Shown piece by piece: positions 1 to 6,014 of a stretch of DNA of 8,951 nucleotides. This stretch comes from Planctomycetota bacterium (GTDB taxonomy: Bacteria > Planctomycetota > Planctomycetia > Isosphaerales > Isosphaeraceae). The stretch is taken from positions 1-8,951 of the forward strand of contig JAKBCQ010000056.1 in assembly GCA_021807585.1 (NCBI GenBank), given 5' to 3'. Positions within the stretch are counted from its first letter, which is position 1; each line of letters starts with the position of its first letter. The position numbers were made by a program, and so were the translations under genes. The notes beneath the pieces are model-generated. The model was not told the origin of the DNA. It saw nothing but the letters and a program-made list of their open reading frames with translations, and did no database searches.

Positions 1-1
1 G

Positions 2-2143
2 TTGAGCGGCGAGCCGGTTTCGGTCGTGAGGAGGCCCGGCGATCGAGTTTGGGCGGGGACGGCTTGTGTCGACGCTCGGATTGTGGTGCGGGCGAGCGCA
101 GCGGGGGGGAATCGGCGGATCGATCGTTTGATCGACGATGTCGAGCGAGCGCGGAACGCTCCCGCGACGATGCAGGGTCGAGCCGATCGTTTGATGACGC
201 TCTTTTTCCCGATCGTCGTCTCGGTCGCGGCGGCGACGTTCGTTTATTGGACGTGGACGGTCGGCTGGGGCGAAGGGCTTTACGATTCGATGTCGGTGCT
301 GTTGGTCGCGTGCCCGTGCGCTCTTGGTTTGGCGACGCCGATCGCGGTTTGGTCGGCTTTGGGAAGGCTCGCCGAGCGCGGGTTGATCGTTCGCGACGGA
401 GGGTTCATCGAACGGTTGGCCGAGGTCGATAGGGTGATCTTTGATAAGACGGGGACGCTGACCGAGGATGAGATCCGCGTCGTCGATCTCGCGACGGTCG
501 CGGATCATTCCCCTGAACGCTCGGAGTCGATCGGCTTTTTGGCCGCGGTCGAAGAGGGGCTGGCGCATCCGCTCGCGCGCGGATTCGCCGATCTCGCGCC
601 GGTCGATCCCGCCGTTCGCGTGATCGAACGAACGATCGTCGCGGGACGAGGGCTCGACGCCAGGTTGATCGATCGCCATGGAAACACCCGACGCGTCCGA
701 ATCGGCCGGCTCGATTGGCTCGCCGAAAATGATCATACGCACATTTACGAAAACCTTCATCAGGCGATGCGAGTCGACGAATCGCACAGGCGGGTTGCGA
801 TCGAGCTCGACGGACGACCCTTCGCGCTCGCCGCGGCGGCCGAGGCGGCTCGAGGATCGATGAACGCTTGTTTGCAAATGTGCCAGAATCTTAATATCCC
901 TTTCGAGGTGATGACGGGAGATTCGGCGGATCGGGCGCGGGCGATCGGGCTTGAAGGTGCGCTCGCCGAGCTTTCTCCCGAGGCGAAGCGCGATCTCGTG
1001 ATCGAACGCGTCCAGGCGGGAGTTCGGCCGCTGTTCGTCGGCGACGGCATCAACGACGCCGCGGCAATGGCTTCGGCGCACACGTCGATCGCACTCGCGT
1101 CGGGAACCGAACCCGCGGTCGACGCCGCCTCCGCAACGCTCTATCAGGGAGATCTCAGCGTCATCCCCTGGGCCGTCGCCTACTGTCGCGAAACCATCCA
1201 GTCGATGAAAATCACCCTCGCAGGCGCCGCGGCGTATAACGCCGTCGGTATCACCCTCGCCGCAACAGGAAACCTCCACCCCGTCGCCGCGTCGCTGCTG
1301 ATGCTCTGTTCCAGCCTGATCGTCGTCGCGCGCGGAGCGCGACGACGTGAGGGCGCCGCCCGCGCCGGCCTCTCGCCCGAAGCGATCGATCAACCGACAC
1401 GTGAAAGCCTGATCAATGATTCTCCCGATGCGAGCGATAACGAAGCGTTCGGGAATCGAGGAGAAAAGACATTCGGCGGCGCGCGGTTTTCGACAATCGT
1501 CCGCGGCGCTCGATTCCGCGAACGTCTGCTCGCGTTTGGGGGCGCTGCGCTCGCGGCGCAGGGGCCGATCGTCGCGGCGCTCGCGGGCGCTCGCGGCGTG
1601 AACGCGATTCTCGTCGTCGCTCCGTTTGTCGTCTCGGGGATCGCGCTCGGACGTTATTTCTCGCGATCGAGGAGAATCCCTCGCGCCGTCGAAATGGCTG
1701 TTATCATGCTCACGTACGGGAATCTTGGGATGATCTTCGGCTGGTGGATCGATACGGGATTTGCGTTCGGCGGCGGCTCGGGGTCGTGTTGCAGCGGATC
1801 GGCGGTTGGCGTTTCGAGCCTGCGCGCGATTTTTGATTCGTTCCACGATCGCCCCGGGATGTGGCTGGGAATGTTTCTGTTCTCGAACGCCGCGATGATA
1901 CCTTTTGATCATTGCCGCAAGAGCGCATTTCTGGGATCGGGTCGATTCGCGTCGATCGTAACGCTTCTTCTCGGCAATTTGGCTTCGGGAGCGGGGATGA
2001 TCGCGGGAGGTTCGTTCGTCGTGAGCCGGCTCGTCGGAGGAACCGCGATCACGGTTTTTGGGGATCTCGTCGGCATGACTCTCGGAATGATCGCCGGTCA
2101 CCTCGCGACCGATCTCGTCGCCGATGGACTGGAATTTACATGA
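2..2143 (+). CDS. Heavy-metal (Cu+-type) P1B ATPase, 5'-truncated, with extra C-terminal membrane domain
   Basis: ATP-driven metal export or delivery pump of the inner membrane. The reading frame is open to the left edge, so the start lies outside; the first visible residues (LSGEP) are the actuator-domain TGE-type loop, so the N-terminal metal-binding region and first helices are missing. Residue numbers count from base 2. Seen: the ion-binding CPC in a membrane helix (104-106, followed by ALGLATP), phosphorylation motif DKTGTLTE (D148), the nucleotide-domain HP pair (189-190), and the hinge motif GDGIND (347-352). YN at 412-413 and M-x-x-S-S at 434-438 match the TM7/TM8 signature known for Cu+ (P1B-1) pumps, so copper(I) is the likely substrate. 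A normal pump would end near residue 450. Here a polar linker and about 200 more residues with several hydrophobic segments follow (described separately). Stop TGA at 2141. Family call is firm; Cu+ specificity is good but inferred; a CcoI/FixI or CopA role cannot be separated without upstream genes. Confidence 0.93.
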   Translation: MSGEPVSVVRRPGDRVWAGTACVDARIVVRASAAGGNRRIDRLIDDVERARNAPATMQGRADRLMTLFFPIVVSVAAATFVYWTWTVGWGEGLYDSMSVLLVACPCALGLATPIAVWSALGRLAERGLIVRDGGFIERLAEVDRVIFDKTGTLTEDEIRVVDLATVADHSPERSESIGFLAAVEEGLAHPLARGFADLAPVDPAVRVIERTIVAGRGLDARLIDRHGNTRRVRIGRLDWLAENDHTHIYENLHQAMRVDESHRRVAIELDGRPFALAAAAEAARGSMNACLQMCQNLNIPFEVMTGDSADRARAIGLEGALAELSPEAKRDLVIERVQAGVRPLFVGDGINDAAAMASAHTSIALASGTEPAVDAASATLYQGDLSVIPWAVAYCRETIQSMKITLAGAAAYNAVGITLAATGNLHPVAASLLMLCSSLIVVARGARRREGAARAGLSPEAIDQPTRESLINDSPDASDNEAFGNRGEKTFGGARFSTIVRGARFRERLLAFGGAALAAQGPIVAALAGARGVNAILVVAPFVVSGIALGRYFSRSRRIPRAVEMAVIMLTYGNLGMIFGWWIDTGFAFGGGSGSCCSGSAVGVSSLRAIFDSFHDRPGMWLGMFLFSNAAMIPFDHCRKSAFLGSGRFASIVTLLLGNLASGAGMIAGGSFVVSRLVGGTAITVFGDLVGMTLGMIAGHLATDLVADGLEFT
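1520..2143 (+). other. Unrecognised C-terminal membrane domain fused to the Cu ATPase
   Basis: Residues about 507-713 of the ATPase frame form an extension that canonical P1B pumps lack. By eye it has around six hydrophobic stretches (near 509-529, 533-551, 562-582, 620-637, 647-668 and 680-705). Between the third and fourth lies a glycine/serine loop with a vicinal cysteine pair (C596, C597), preceded by GWWIDTGF. A further FDHC (H637, C638) follows the fourth helix. Methionine-glycine motifs recur: GNLGMIFGWW, GMWLGMF, GAGMIAGG, GMTLGMIAGH. Cys, Met and His in these places could bind copper, but that is inference. I do not recognise the family. No stop or frameshift separates it from the pump, so it appears to be a true fusion. 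Confidence 0.6.
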
Positions 2144-2227
2144 TAACATTTAAAAATCACCTTGGTTTTTGAATTCGGTTCTATTTAAAAATACCTTTAA
2201 GACGTCTTTTTACGATTGGAAACAAAA
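2144..2227 (+). promoter_or_regulatory. AT-rich intergenic spacer, probable promoter of the two-component genes
   Basis: The 84 bases between the ATPase stop and the regulator start are only about 26% GC by hand count, in strong contrast to the GC-rich genes on both sides. A weak sigma-70-like pair can be drawn: TTGAAT at 2169-2174 and TACCTT at 2192-2197, spaced 17 bases. The match is poor, so the exact boxes are uncertain, but a promoter somewhere here is plausible. No sigma-54 -24/-12 pair (GG...GC) was seen. There is no convincing terminator for the ATPase gene; a bulged AAAAA/TTTTT pairing around 2152-2170 is weak. Confidence 0.4.
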
Positions 2228-3565
2228 ATGCGTGTACTTGTTGTTGATGATGAAGAGAACATACGAAAGATGTTGCGCACGGCTCTCGAGGCGATCGGCG
2301 GCGAGGTGGAGCAGGCGGGGACGATCGCCGAGGCGATCCGGCTCGTCGATCGCCGGCCGTTCGACGTCGCTTTCGTCGATGTTCGGCTGGGGAACGAATC
2401 GGGTTTTGATCTTTTGGAAGCGCTTCCCGCGCGTCGTCCTCGGATCGCGATCGTTTTGATCACCGCGTTCGCGAGCGTCGATTACGCGGTCGAGGCGATG
2501 CGCCGAGGCGCGGCCGATTTTTTGGCCAAGCCGTTCACCCCGCCTCAGGTGCGTGGGGTGATTGAGCGCGTGAGACTGTCGCGGGGGCTGCTCGATCGTG
2601 TCGCCGAGCTTGAAGAGATCGTCCGATCCGAAACTCCCGAGGCGCGGCTGACGAGCGACGACGCCGCGATGTCTCGTGTGATCGAGTTGACTCGTAAGGT
2701 CGCCGCGACCGACGCGGGGCTCCTGATTCGCGGCGAGAACGGCGTCGGCAAAGGCGTTTTGGCGCGAGCGGCGCACGCCTGGAGCGGACGAGCGGCCGGC
2801 CCGTTCGTCACGGTCAACTGCCCCAGCCTGAACCCTGAATTGCTTGAAAGCGACCTCTTCGGCCACGTGAAAGGCGCCTTCACGGGGGCGGTGCGCGACG
2901 CTCCCGGAAAAGTCGCCGCGGCCGAAAAAGGGACGCTCTTCCTCGACGAGATCGGCGACCTCCCCTCGCCGCTTCAACCCAAACTGTTGCGATTCCTTCA
3001 AGAGCGTAAATATGAACGTGTCGGAGAAACAATCACGCGATCGGCGGACGTGCGGTTGATCGCGGCGACGAACCGCGATCTCGACGCCGAGGTCGCCGCC
3101 GGAAGGTTCCGCGAAGATCTTTATTATCGGATCAACGTCGTCGAGCTCGTATTGCCGCCGCTCCGCGACCGATCCGATAAGCTCGACTTGGCGCGAGGCC
3201 TGCTTTCGTTCTTTTCGGATCGATCGGTGAACAAGTTTACGGGATTCACATCCGAGGCGGAACGCGCGATCGCGTCTTACGGCTGGCCGGGCAACCTCCG
3301 CGAGTTGCGCAACGCGATCGAGCGGGGGGTGATTTTGGCGGAGGGTCCCGAGATCGGTTTGGCGGACCTTCCCGACCGGATTGCGCGGTCGCGCGACGCC
3401 GAATCGAACACCGTCGATCTCGGCGGGCGAGTCGATCTGGAGCGGATCGAGGCCGAGCACATCCGCCGAGTGATCGCCACGGCGCCAAGCCTCGACGCCG
3501 CGGCAAAGATATTGGGTGTCGACCCCAGCACGCTCTTTCGCAAGCGAAAACGCTACGGACTTTAA
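2228..3565 (+). CDS. Sigma-54-dependent NtrC/AlgB-type response regulator
   Basis: Cytoplasmic transcription activator of 445 residues, predicted to be phosphorylated by the kinase encoded just downstream. Receiver domain about 1-115 with acidic pair D7/D8, phospho-acceptor D51, T79 and K101. AAA+ domain about 143-375 with Walker A at 169-176 (GENGVGKG), the sigma-54-contacting GAFTGA at 216-221, and Walker B ending in LDE (239-241). A FIS-type helix-turn-helix occupies the last 40 residues or so and ends in STLFRKRKRYGL. The run around GHVKGAFTGAVRD and the EKGTLFLDEIGDLP stretch recall Pseudomonas AlgB, so this is an AlgB-like NtrC regulator and not a KdpE (OmpR-type). Start: ATG 2228 puts MRVLVVDDE at the usual receiver N-terminus; an in-frame TTG at 2216 would add only four residues. 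The ribosome site is weak (GGA at 2218-2220). Walker A departs from the usual GESGTGKE. The target is unknown; kdp is the obvious candidate by position. Confidence 0.93.
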   Translation: MRVLVVDDEENIRKMLRTALEAIGGEVEQAGTIAEAIRLVDRRPFDVAFVDVRLGNESGFDLLEALPARRPRIAIVLITAFASVDYAVEAMRRGAADFLAKPFTPPQVRGVIERVRLSRGLLDRVAELEEIVRSETPEARLTSDDAAMSRVIELTRKVAATDAGLLIRGENGVGKGVLARAAHAWSGRAAGPFVTVNCPSLNPELLESDLFGHVKGAFTGAVRDAPGKVAAAEKGTLFLDEIGDLPSPLQPKLLRFLQERKYERVGETITRSADVRLIAATNRDLDAEVAAGRFREDLYYRINVVELVLPPLRDRSDKLDLARGLLSFFSDRSVNKFTGFTSEAERAIASYGWPGNLRELRNAIERGVILAEGPEIGLADLPDRIARSRDAESNTVDLGGRVDLERIEAEHIRRVIATAPSLDAAAKILGVDPSTLFRKRKRYGL

Positions 3566-3610
3566 TCGACCGATCAGCCGATCGCGCGTTTTGCACGACT
3601 CGACCCGGTC

Positions 3611-3631
3611 GATCGCGCGAATCGCGCGATC
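3611..3631. repeat. Perfect inverted repeat, 9-base arms with 3-base centre
   Basis: Arms GATCGCGCG and CGCGCGATC flank the centre AAT, in the spacer between the response regulator and kinase genes. As RNA it would form a very stable GC hairpin, but no T-run follows, so it is not a classic intrinsic terminator. It could be an operator, an attenuating hairpin or a processing site. Part of its regularity comes from the general abundance of GATCG words in this DNA. Confidence 0.45.
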
Positions 3632-3751
3632 ATTCGCCCGCGTCCGAATCATCTTGGAAATTGAACTTAAGACCCGGCAAGTAGTTACGGTCGCTTGAAG
3701 AGGTTTCGGCGCGGTTCTTGCTTTAACTCTAATCCCCATGGAAAGAGACGG

Positions 3752-5620
3752 ATGATTCAGACGTTGCGGATTCGGCTTATGATCGGTCTCGCCCCGTTGC
3801 TCGCGGTTATCGTGGGCCTGGGAGTGTGGGCGATCGCGATGTTTCAGCGCCTTGGCGGAAATATCGACGTCATCTTGCGTGAGAATTACGCCAGCGTGCT
3901 CGCGGCCGAGAACATGAAAGACGCTTTGGAAAGAATGGATTCGTCGTTCCTCTTCGCGATCACCGGTCGTGAGGAGCGGGCGCGAAGTCAGTTCAATACG
4001 CATCGACCCGTGTTCGAACGCAATCTGAAAAGGGAACGCAACAACGTCACGCTTCCCGGAGAGCAGGAACTCGCCGACGATTTGACGAAACTTTACGGAG
4101 AATATGTCGATCTCGCCAATCGGTTCTTCGCGATCGATCCGTCGCGACGCGACGACCGCGAGGCGTTCTATTTTAGCGGGCTTTTGCCCAAGTTCGTGGC
4201 GATCAAACGACAGGCGGACCGCGTGCTCGATATCAATCAAAAGAATATGGAAGAGATGGATCATAACGCGCGGAACGCCGCTCAGGCGTCGATCCGGGTG
4301 ATGGCCGCGGCGGTCGTCGGCGCGACGCTCTTCGGGATCTTGACGGCGCTCCTGCTCAGTCGTTCGATCCTTGAGCCGATTCGAAGCGTGACGTTGGCAG
4401 CCCGCGATATCGCGAGGGGCAATCTCGATCAGGTCGTCCCCGCGACGACGCGCGACGAACTCGGCGAACTCGCCGCGGCTTTCAACGCGATGACGAGAAC
4501 GATTCGCGAATTCCGCCAGGAGGGAACGGCTCGCCTCGTACGAGCGCGACGCACGGCTCAAGCGACGATCGACTCGTTCCCCGATCCCGTCGTCGTCGTC
4601 GACCCGTCGGGACTTGTTGAACTCGCCAATCCCGCGGCGTGTCGCATGCTCGGCCTGCAAACGAACTCGCGCGAGCCCGCGCCCTGGAATCCGCCCGAGT
4701 CGCTTGAGGATGTGATCGCCGATGTCCTGCGAGGCGGCGCCGATTTCATGCCCAACCGGATCGAGGCTTCGATTCTTGTGCGCGAGGGAGGACAAGAGCG
4801 TCATTTGCTCCCCAGGGTTCTGGCGATCCGCGATGAGGTCGAGGGGACGCTCGGCGCCGCGGTCGTGATGATCGACGTCACGCGTTTCCGCCTGCTCGAC
4901 GAGCTTAAGAGCGATATGGTTTCGACGGTCGGCCACGAGCTCAAAACGCCGCTGACAAGTATCTTGATGGCGGTCCATTTGCTTCTTGAGGAGACCGTCG
5001 GATCGCTCGCGCCCAAGCAGGTTGAGCTTCTGCTCGCGGCGCGGCACGATTCCGAACGGTTGCTCGCAATGGTGGACGACTTGCTCGATCTGACGCGCAT
5101 CGAACAGGAACGCTCGACCGCGATCGCGCGGGGCGTTCATCCAGGAATTCTGATATCCAAAGCTATAGAACGGTCGGAGTCGCGGGCGCGCGACGTCGGC
5201 GTAACGCTCGAGGCCGAGATCCCGGGCGACATTCCCGACGTCCTCGCCGATCCCGACCGCGTCGGCCACGTCTTCGACAACCTCATCGGCAACGCGCTCG
5301 ATCACACCGACCGGGGCGGCAGGGTGCGGGTCAACGCGGAACAAATTCATGAGAATTTCATTCGTTTTTGTGTTCAGGACGACGGAGAGGGGATCGCTTC
5401 CGAGCATCTGCCGCGGATCTTCGACAAGTTTTATCGCGTCCCGGGACGGAGCGAACGGACGGGAGACGGCCTCGGCCTGGCGATCGCGCGACGAATCGTC
5501 GAAGAACACGGCGGAACGATCGCCGTCGAAAGCAAGCTCGGCCGGGGAGCGACTTTCTCGTTCACCCTCCCCGTCGACGCGCCCCGCGACAATAAGATGA
5601 CAACAAACGCACAAGCATAA
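3752..5620 (+). CDS. Membrane sensor histidine kinase (HAMP-PAS-HisKA-HATPase), KinB-like
   Basis: Inner-membrane sensor kinase of 622 residues and the probable partner of the preceding regulator. Order: TM1 about 9-30; extracytoplasmic, mostly helical sensor about 31-182; TM2 about 183-205; HAMP about 205-257; PAS about 268-385; HisKA with H395 in the H-box HELKTP; HATPase_c with the N-box (NLIGNAL from 510, key N514), DDGEGI at 543-548, and GDGLGL at 571-576. All catalytic motifs are intact. The arrangement resembles KinB, the AlgB partner. It lacks the KdpD N-terminal domain and the four packed helices of KdpD, so it is not KdpD. Start: ATG 3752 gives a short basic N-terminus ahead of TM1 and has a purine-rich GAAAGAG upstream; an in-frame TTG at 3695 would add 19 residues that look like translated spacer. 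The ligand is unknown. Confidence 0.93.
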   Translation: MIQTLRIRLMIGLAPLLAVIVGLGVWAIAMFQRLGGNIDVILRENYASVLAAENMKDALERMDSSFLFAITGREERARSQFNTHRPVFERNLKRERNNVTLPGEQELADDLTKLYGEYVDLANRFFAIDPSRRDDREAFYFSGLLPKFVAIKRQADRVLDINQKNMEEMDHNARNAAQASIRVMAAAVVGATLFGILTALLLSRSILEPIRSVTLAARDIARGNLDQVVPATTRDELGELAAAFNAMTRTIREFRQEGTARLVRARRTAQATIDSFPDPVVVVDPSGLVELANPAACRMLGLQTNSREPAPWNPPESLEDVIADVLRGGADFMPNRIEASILVREGGQERHLLPRVLAIRDEVEGTLGAAVVMIDVTRFRLLDELKSDMVSTVGHELKTPLTSILMAVHLLLEETVGSLAPKQVELLLAARHDSERLLAMVDDLLDLTRIEQERSTAIARGVHPGILISKAIERSESRARDVGVTLEAEIPGDIPDVLADPDRVGHVFDNLIGNALDHTDRGGRVRVNAEQIHENFIRFCVQDDGEGIASEHLPRIFDKFYRVPGRSERTGDGLGLAIARRIVEEHGGTIAVESKLGRGATFSFTLPVDAPRDNKMTTNAQA

Positions 5621-5683
5621 TATTCGAATCAATCGCTTTTTAGATTCCCGGGATCGAACGCTCTTTCGAGGGAGAATTCTCAG
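5621..5683 (+). promoter_or_regulatory. Short leader before the kdp small genes; promoter possible, RBS clear
   Basis: The 63 bases between the kinase stop and the first small ORF include an A/T-rich start, a -10-like TAGATT at 5641-5646 without a good -35, and a strong ribosome site GGAG at 5671-5674. A 10-base palindrome GAGAATTCTC (5672-5681) overlaps that ribosome site. I found no sigma-54 -24/-12 element. The kdp genes may therefore be read through from the kinase, or have a promoter I cannot recognise. Confidence 0.3.
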
Positions 5684-5767
5684 ATGATCGCCGCGGCGAC
5701 GATGGCATTGGGTGTGTTCATTTTTGTGCTTTTTTTCGCGTTGGTCGAGGCGTGCGATCGCCTTTGA
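5684..5767 (+). CDS. 27-residue single-helix membrane protein ahead of kdpF
   Basis: ATG 5684 to TGA 5765-5767 encodes 27 residues: a hydrophobic helix (from MIAAATMALGVFIF onward) ending in ALVEACDRL. A good ribosome site, GGAG at 5671-5674, sits nine bases upstream. It lies 63 bases after the kinase gene and 27 bases before kdpF, on the same strand, so it looks like the first gene of the kdp operon. It is not KdpF, which follows and has its own signature. I do not recognise a named family. The layout (one helix, charged Cys-Asp-Arg-Leu end) suggests a small subunit or regulator of the Kdp complex; this is inference. Its size makes it easy for gene callers to miss. Confidence 0.62.
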   Translation: MIAAATMALGVFIFVLFFALVEACDRL

Positions 5768-5794
5768 CTCGACCGCTTTCGAGGAGTTCGACCG

Positions 5795-5875
5795 ATGATG
5801 ACCGCGACCGCGATTCTCTCCGTAATTGCGCTTTTTTATCTGGTGTTCGCGATGATTCGTCCCGAGCGGTTCTAG
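5795..5875 (+). CDS. kdpF: KdpF, small subunit of the Kdp K+-transporting ATPase
   Basis: ATG 5795 to TAG 5873-5875 encodes 26 residues: a single hydrophobic helix ending in MIRPERF. The R-P-E-(R/K)-F end after one helix is the recognised KdpF signature. In the known complex KdpF lies between KdpA and KdpB in the membrane and stabilises it. A strong ribosome site AGGAG (5782-5786) lies eight bases upstream; a second ATG at 5798 could be used instead. It follows the unnamed small ORF by 27 bases and precedes kdpA by 139 bases, an unusually wide gap for these two genes. Identification rests on the motif plus position directly before kdpA. Confidence 0.85.
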   Translation: MMTATAILSVIALFYLVFAMIRPERF

Positions 5876-6014
5876 ACCGCCGACGTACGCCCCGGCGACG
5901 CGGCTCGTCCCGCTTTTGATCAAGCCGCCGCGAATGCGACCGATCGTTAGATATGCGTTTTTTTGATCGATCATTCCAAAACTTGAAACGCTTGTTTCTT
6001 GGGAGTGGATTTCG
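5876..6014 (+). promoter_or_regulatory. Spacer between kdpF and kdpA with possible RNA hairpins
   Basis: No gene is seen in these 139 bases. GCGGCT (5900-5905) can pair with AGCCGC (5923-5928). A run of seven T lies at 5958-5964 without a clear stem directly before it. Further on, CCAA (5976-5979) plus GAAAC (5985-5989) can pair with GTTTC (5994-5998) plus TTGG (5999-6002), a bulged stem whose 3' side runs into the kdpA ribosome site GGGAG at 6001-6005. That could affect kdpA translation or stabilise an mRNA end. No known riboswitch was recognised. Confidence 0.35.
6001..6005 (+). promoter_or_regulatory. Ribosome binding site deciding the GTG start of kdpA
   Basis: GGGAG is placed nine bases before GTG 6015. 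No ATG nearby in this frame would give a proper KdpA N-terminus, whereas the GTG gives the expected start just ahead of the first membrane helix. The first two Gs are also the last pairing bases of the hairpin described for the spacer. Confidence 0.65.

Noticed and set aside
3516..3698. Small + strand ORF bridging the regulator end and the following spacer
   Set aside because: Overlaps the regulator's helix-turn-helix in another frame, has no good ribosome site, and gives an Arg/Ser-rich composition typical of a shadow frame.
3695..3751. Upstream TTG start for the histidine kinase
   Set aside because: The 19 added residues look like translated spacer with no membrane or signal character; ATG 3752 leads straight into TM1.
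3738..3755. Five-codon leader ORF (MERDG) whose stop overlaps the kinase ATG
   Set aside because: The ATGA overlap is neat, but there is no ribosome site for it and such tiny frames arise often by chance.
5621..6014. Sigma-54 -24/-12 promoter for kdp
   Set aside because: Scanned for TGGC...TTGC-type spacing because the neighbouring activator is NtrC-type; no acceptable match seen (TGGCATTGGG at 5702 lacks the -12 GC).
5876..6014. c-di-AMP (ydaO-type) riboswitch before kdpA
   Set aside because: Considered because such switches control K+ uptake genes in some bacteria, but the spacer lacks recognisable conserved core segments.
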